34,766 nucleotides of DNA, taken from the IMG/VR virus record IMGVR_UViG_3300034375_011507, positions 1-34,766 of that record. One strand, given 5' to 3'. The position numbers and the translations under genes are program-made. This document shows, piece by piece, positions 32,137 through 34,766 of the stretch (within the stretch, counting starts at the first letter, position 1; each line of letters opens with the position of its first letter). The DNA is from a virus. The notes beneath the pieces are model-generated. The model had not been told where the DNA came from. It searched no databases and was given only the letters and a program-made list of their open reading frames with translations.

Positions 32137-32425
32137 TGGAATAACAGAAGCACGTAGAGGTACTTATTGGGATAATAATAAATACAATCACAATGATAGT
32201 ATTCACAACCCAGAATTGTACGGTAAAATTAAAAATACTAAAGATATTAAATTGAATACTGAAATTAAAAAATATATGCCTAATCAAAAATGGCATCGTT
32301 ATGTAAGTTTTATGAAATCAGGAGTCCGCATTTTAGGGTATGCTCTTCTACCCTTTAATTTGGGTTGGGCAGTTACTTTTCTTATATTAAGCGAAGGAAT
32401 TGGTATTATTGAAGAATTAGTATAA
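32129..32425 (+). CDS. Small membrane protein in the que module, unknown function
   Basis: A 98-residue protein from ATG 32129 (MSDGITEARRGTYWDNNKYN), overlapping the queC stop by 8 bases; an upstream in-frame start at 32096 lies in queC and is less likely. The first ~60 residues are polar and basic (KNTKDIKLNTEIKKYMPNQ). A hydrophobic segment lies at about 72-92 (ILGYALLPFNLGWAVTFLIL), then a short acidic end. It is probably a single-pass membrane protein or has a hydrophobic hairpin. No family recognised. The stop overlaps the next start by one base. Confidence 0.58.
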   Translation: MSDGITEARRGTYWDNNKYNHNDSIHNPELYGKIKNTKDIKLNTEIKKYMPNQKWHRYVSFMKSGVRILGYALLPFNLGWAVTFLILSEGIGIIEELV

Positions 32426-32619
32426 TGAAAAGAAGTAAATATATTCTCCCAGAACGTTATGTAGTAGTAACTCAAGATGGTGAGGTATTTACTGGCTTAA
32501 AAGGTGGAAGATTTCAATATTCACCAGATTGGTCCAAGGCAAAACCCTTGGACCTTTCCAACACCTACTATTTAATGAGAGAAAAAGGAAACGAATTAAT
32601 AAAAGAATCTGAATTATGA
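32425..32619 (+). CDS. Small protein in the que module, unknown function
   Basis: A 64-residue basic protein (MKRSKYILPERYVVVTQDGE, FTGLKGGRFQYSPDWSKA, then NTYYLMREKGNELIKESEL). Mostly beta followed by a helix; no Cys, no membrane segment. It overlaps both neighbours (TAATG before, ATGA after), a sign of tight co-translation. Function unknown. Confidence 0.55.
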   Translation: MKRSKYILPERYVVVTQDGEVFTGLKGGRFQYSPDWSKAKPLDLSNTYYLMREKGNELIKESEL

Positions 32620-32873
32620 AATATTTGTATTTTAGCGCCCCCTGGTGTGGGCCTTGTCGTCAATACGGTCCTGTTATGGAACGTGTAGGTCAAACAGTAC
32701 CTGTTCAAAAAGTAAATGTAGATGAAAACCAACAGTTGGCTATGGAATATTCTGTTCGTAGCGTCCCAACTGTAATTTTAATTGATGAATCAGGTAAAGA
32801 ATTTGCTCGCCATGTAGGAGTAAAAGATGGTCAACTATTAGTAGAACAATATAATAACTTTAACAATGCCTAA
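32616..32873 (+). CDS. Small thioredoxin/glutaredoxin-fold protein (WCGPC)
   Basis: An 85-residue thioredoxin-fold protein. The active site is W10-C11-G12-P13-C14 after a very short first strand (MKYLYFSAP), and the cis-Pro loop is SVRSVPTVILID. It is shorter than typical thioredoxin (~105), lacking the first helix, as in phage T4 thioredoxin/glutaredoxin NrdC (87). The obvious partner is the class I RNR at 21221-23919, whose NrdA keeps its C-terminal CxxC pair. It lies between que genes, so a redox role there cannot be excluded. It overlaps both neighbours (ATGA before; 8 bases after). Confidence 0.88.
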   Translation: MKYLYFSAPWCGPCRQYGPVMERVGQTVPVQKVNVDENQQLAMEYSVRSVPTVILIDESGKEFARHVGVKDGQLLVEQYNNFNNA

Positions 32874-33330
32874 ATTTCAATCAACAAAAGTATTTGACGG
32901 GTTTAGTACAGTATTCCGTCAATGGAAAGCTGAAGGAACACATTGTAGATTTTTACACGGTTATGGTGTAAGTTTTAAAGTATGGTTCGAAGGAGATCTT
33001 GACGAACGTAACTGGGTTTGGGATTTTGGAGGTATGAAACGTGCCAAAGGTACTATTGATGGTATGTCTCCTAAAGATTGGATGGAGTATATGTTTGATC
33101 ATACCCTAGTAGTTGCTGAAGATGATCCTTATCTAGAAGGATTTAAAGCAATGGATGTTCATGGTTTAACCCAAACACGAGTTGTACCTGCTACAGGTGC
33201 TGAACAATTTGCTAAATTTATTTATGAAAAACTCAACACTTTTATTAACGAAGAAACCTCTGGTCGTGTTAAGGTTGTAAAAGTTGAGTTTAGGGAACAC
33301 GGTAAAAATAGTGCTATTTATGGCGATTAA
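32866..33330 (+). CDS. queD: 6-carboxytetrahydropterin synthase (QueD-like), altered zinc ligands
   Basis: A 154-residue protein of the QueD/PTPS fold, expected to make 6-carboxy-tetrahydropterin from dihydroneopterin triphosphate. The strand after the N-terminus, FDGFSTVFRQW, stands where E. coli QueD has FEAAHRL, so the first zinc His is Phe17. THCRFLHGYGVSFKV keeps catalytic Cys27 and His31 but the second His of HGH is Tyr33. WVWDFGGMKRA, MFDHTLVV (Asp-His), and a C-terminal VEFREHGKNSAIY with the pterin-binding Glu are kept. Thus the fold is clear but the metal site is different. It lies just before queE with an 11-base overlap. Confidence 0.85.
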   Translation: MPKFQSTKVFDGFSTVFRQWKAEGTHCRFLHGYGVSFKVWFEGDLDERNWVWDFGGMKRAKGTIDGMSPKDWMEYMFDHTLVVAEDDPYLEGFKAMDVHGLTQTRVVPATGAEQFAKFIYEKLNTFINEETSGRVKVVKVEFREHGKNSAIYGD

Positions 33331-34129
33331 CGAAAAATTATGGAAAAAGTCGGCCCCATTAGGTCGCATTGAAGATTATGACAAAGTTCTCCCAGTATTG
33401 GAACTTTATAGATGTGTGCAAAGTGAAGGAAGTCGTTTTGGACGTCCTACGATTGCCGTTCGTACTACTGGCTGTACTCACCGCTGCTATTTTGGTGAAG
33501 GTGGGTGGTGTGATTCCTGGTATACATCCATTCACCCTGAAAAGGGCGGCTTTACGTTTAATGACATTATTAAAATTTACGACGAAAACCCCCACGTCAA
33601 GGAAATGATGTTAACAGGAGGTTCTCCAACAATGCACCCAGCATTGGTAAATGAGCTAACCCACTTTGCAAATGAAAGAGGTATTTTTATTACTATCGAG
33701 ACTGAAGGTTCTCATTTCCTCGAAACGGATTATCCGATTAACCTCATTTCTTTGTCACCTAAGTTTAGTAATAGTGTCCCTGTTGTTGGTGCCCTTACTC
33801 CCAATGGATCAGTTACAGATGAAAAGATGGTTCAAACACACAATCGTCTTCGCCTTAATACTGAAGCCATTAGAGCGACTCTTGATTATCATGCTGACTA
33901 TCACTATAAGCCTGTCTGGGATGGCACTGATGAAGGCCTCGCTGAAATCGAAACTTACAGAGTCGAACTCGGTATTCCTAAAGACAAAACATTTGTTATG
34001 CCTGCCGGAGATACTCGTAAAACATTAATTGAAATGTATCCTAAAGTATTTGAAATGTGTGCTGAGCATGGCTATAACATGACTGGTAGAGATCACATTA
34101 TTGCTTACGATACTAAACGACAAGTATAA
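33320..34129 (+). CDS. queE: 7-carboxy-7-deazaguanine synthase QueE (radical SAM)
   Basis: A 269-residue radical SAM enzyme making 7-carboxy-7-deazaguanine from QueD's product. ATG 33320 (MAINEKLWKK) fits better than a start at 33284 inside queD. Features: ELYRCVQSEGSRFGRPTIAV, then TTGCTHRC-YFGEGGW-CDSW with C52, C56 and C64 (spacing C-x3-C-x7-C rather than C-x3-C-x2-C), MMLTGGSPTMHP (GGE-like SAM motif read as GGS), FITIETEGS, and NLISLSPKF. The C-terminal part is longer than in many QueE. The cluster cysteines are all present. It overlaps queD by 11 bases, so they should be coupled. Confidence 0.87.
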   Translation: MAINEKLWKKSAPLGRIEDYDKVLPVLELYRCVQSEGSRFGRPTIAVRTTGCTHRCYFGEGGWCDSWYTSIHPEKGGFTFNDIIKIYDENPHVKEMMLTGGSPTMHPALVNELTHFANERGIFITIETEGSHFLETDYPINLISLSPKFSNSVPVVGALTPNGSVTDEKMVQTHNRLRLNTEAIRATLDYHADYHYKPVWDGTDEGLAEIETYRVELGIPKDKTFVMPAGDTRKTLIEMYPKVFEMCAEHGYNMTGRDHIIAYDTKRQV

Positions 34130-34257
34130 TGGAAGAAGCACTTGAAATATTAGACAAAATAGAAGAAAATGTTTCAGTGTGTTGTGCCATTACTATGGAG
34201 CCAGACGAAGTTCTGGCTCTTATAGATAAATTAAGAGAAATTTTAAAAGAAAAATAA
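34129..34257 (+). CDS. Very small protein with a Cys-Cys pair, unknown function
   Basis: A 42-residue ORF below usual length cut-offs. It starts with ATG 34129 on the queE stop (TAATG) and ends with TAA 34255-34257 on the next ATG, so both boundaries are one-base overlaps typical of this operon. Helical at both ends (MEEALEILDKIEENVS and EVLALIDKLREILKEK) with C18-C19 between. The double coupling supports it as a real gene. Function unknown. Confidence 0.6.
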   Translation: MEEALEILDKIEENVSVCCAITMEPDEVLALIDKLREILKEK

Positions 34258-34607
34258 TGTATACTTACAATGCAACTGTAACTAAAGTAGTTGATGGAGA
34301 CACTATTGATGCTTTAGTAGATTTAGGATTTGATACTTGGAAACAAATCCGTATCCGTTTAAATGGAATTAATACCCCAGAATCTCGAACTCGTGATTTA
34401 GAAGAAAAAGCTAGAGGATTAGCTGCTAAAGCTCGTTTAAAAGAGATTTTAAAAGAAAATAAAAATAAATTTATTTTAGTTTCTTATGGAGTAGGAAAAT
34501 ATGGTAGATGTTTAGGAGAAATTTTTCTTACTGAAAATTCAGATAGTGTAAATAATTTGTTGATTAGTGAAGGCCACGCAGTAGAATACCACGGAGAAAA
34601 AAGATAA
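34257..34607 (+). CDS. Staphylococcal-nuclease-like (SNase) protein
   Basis: A 116-residue nuclease fold. Motifs: VTKVVDGDTIDALVD (D15 as a calcium/catalytic Asp), IRIRLNGINTPES with R34 and E42 in the catalytic Arg and Glu positions but Asn39 where staphylococcal nuclease has Asp40, and GKYGRCLGEIF with R84 in the place of Arg87. No signal peptide is present, so it acts inside the cell or on packaging DNA. It may degrade host DNA, a job that becomes safe for the phage if its own DNA is modified. That link is inference. It is coupled to the previous small gene. Confidence 0.85.
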   Translation: MYTYNATVTKVVDGDTIDALVDLGFDTWKQIRIRLNGINTPESRTRDLEEKARGLAAKARLKEILKENKNKFILVSYGVGKYGRCLGEIFLTENSDSVNNLLISEGHAVEYHGEKR

Positions 34608-34610
34608 TAT

Positions 34611-34766
34611 ATGAGAGAATTACTATCTGCAAAGGATATTGATATCCAAACAAAAATTATAGCTAAGCAAATTGCTGATGACCATCGTGGGGATAAGACA
34701 CCTGTTGTGATGGTTGGTTTATTAAATGGTGCCTTTATGTTTTACGCGGACTTGGTGCGTAACATG
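34611..34766 (+). CDS. Hypoxanthine phosphoribosyltransferase-like protein, N-terminal part (runs off window)
   Basis: The first 52 residues are visible. ATG 34611 is 3 bases after the SNase stop. The segment VVMVGLLNGAFMFYADLVRN matches the phosphoribosyltransferase 'GVLKGGFIFLADL' region of Hpt proteins, which salvage hypoxanthine or guanine with PRPP. The residues before it (LLSAKDIDIQTKIIAKQIAD) are the expected N-terminal helix. A purine salvage enzyme would fit a nucleotide-supply role near RNR and the GTP-consuming preQ0 pathway. The catalytic PRPP loop lies outside the window. Confidence 0.78.
   Translation, partial: MRELLSAKDIDIQTKIIAKQIADDHRGDKTPVVMVGLLNGAFMFYADLVRNM

Noticed and set aside
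32538-32566. GTCCAAGG...CCTTGGAC inverted repeat inside the 64-residue gene
   Set aside because: It lies in coding sequence (GGTCCAAGGCAAAACCCTTGGACC region), has no T-run after it and is in frame with protein sequence, so a terminator role is unsupported, though it could be a mild attenuator.
33369-34028. Rightward ORFs at 33369-33608 and 33666-34028 inside queE
   Set aside because: They are out of frame with a gene whose radical SAM motifs are intact; no start context.
1-34766. tRNA genes, CRISPR arrays, insertion sequences, integrase or attachment sites
   Set aside because: No cloverleaf-like sequence, repeat-spacer array, transposase or recombinase was seen; gaps between genes are short, the longest being 28609-28767, which is already described.

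Overview
The window looks like one continuous piece of a T4-like contractile-tailed phage (myovirus) whose host is probably a Bacteroidetes (Flavobacteriia-type) bacterium. The phage call rests on a tail sheath, tail tube, gp26-type baseplate protein, tape measure, gp53-like and hub proteins, followed by gp32, UvsX, RNase H/FEN and gp41 homologues. The host call is inference from three features: strong AT-richness, almost no Shine-Dalgarno sequences (genes start after A/T-rich leaders, often '...ttATG'), and several promoters of the Bacteroidetes form TTTG-N20-TAnnTTT. No capsid, portal, terminase, tRNA, integrase or CRISPR sequence is visible.

Layout. (1) 1-15086, virion genes, all rightward: end of a fibre-like protein, small coiled-coil protein, sheath, tube, terminator, gp26-type baseplate protein with an overlapping +1-frame ORF, tape measure, small protein, repeat-bearing baseplate protein, gp53-like protein, giant hub protein with a C-terminal DUF5675-like domain, virion protein. 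Several genes here follow a TATTTATAA element. (2) 15118-23919, replication and nucleotide genes: a very short family A DNA polymerase, unknown protein, gp32-like SSB, UvsX/RecA, 5'-3' exonuclease, DnaB-type helicase, NrdB and NrdA. (3) 23952-27369, lysis and membrane genes: small membrane protein, terminator, holin-like protein, PG-binding/amidase endolysin, membrane-anchored GAF-like protein, four-helix membrane protein with an EF-hand loop. (4) 27373-30217, small accessory genes, including an esterase, an AT-hook protein and the only leftward gene, a 49-residue lipoprotein too short for ordinary ORF lists. (5) 30248-34129, a 7-deazaguanine DNA-modification module: DpdA-like transglycosylase, QueC, QueD and QueE, with a thioredoxin and small proteins between them. 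(6) 34129-34766, a 42-residue ORF, an SNase-like nuclease and the start of a hypoxanthine phosphoribosyltransferase.

How it fits together: QueD and QueE should turn a dihydroneopterin-derived precursor into 7-carboxy-7-deazaguanine, QueC should turn that into preQ0, and DpdA should exchange preQ0 for guanine in phage DNA, giving resistance to host restriction. GTP cyclohydrolase (FolE) is not in the window. Replication proteins are encoded as a tight block and RNR supplies dNTPs. Two promoter classes can be read: host-like TTTG-N20-TAnnTTTA in front of SSB, accessory and modification genes, and a TATTTATAA element mostly without a -33 box in front of virion and lysis genes. The second resembles the T4 late-promoter idea (a -10 element only) but with a different sequence.

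Most notable points: the second promoter class; two accessory promoters whose spacer holds a hairpin with compensatory changes; a possible +1 frameshift just before the tape measure gene; Que enzymes that have lost canonical zinc ligands; a gp32 homologue with a bacterial-SSB-like tip; and the hidden leftward lipoprotein beside an array of GTCAT repeats.
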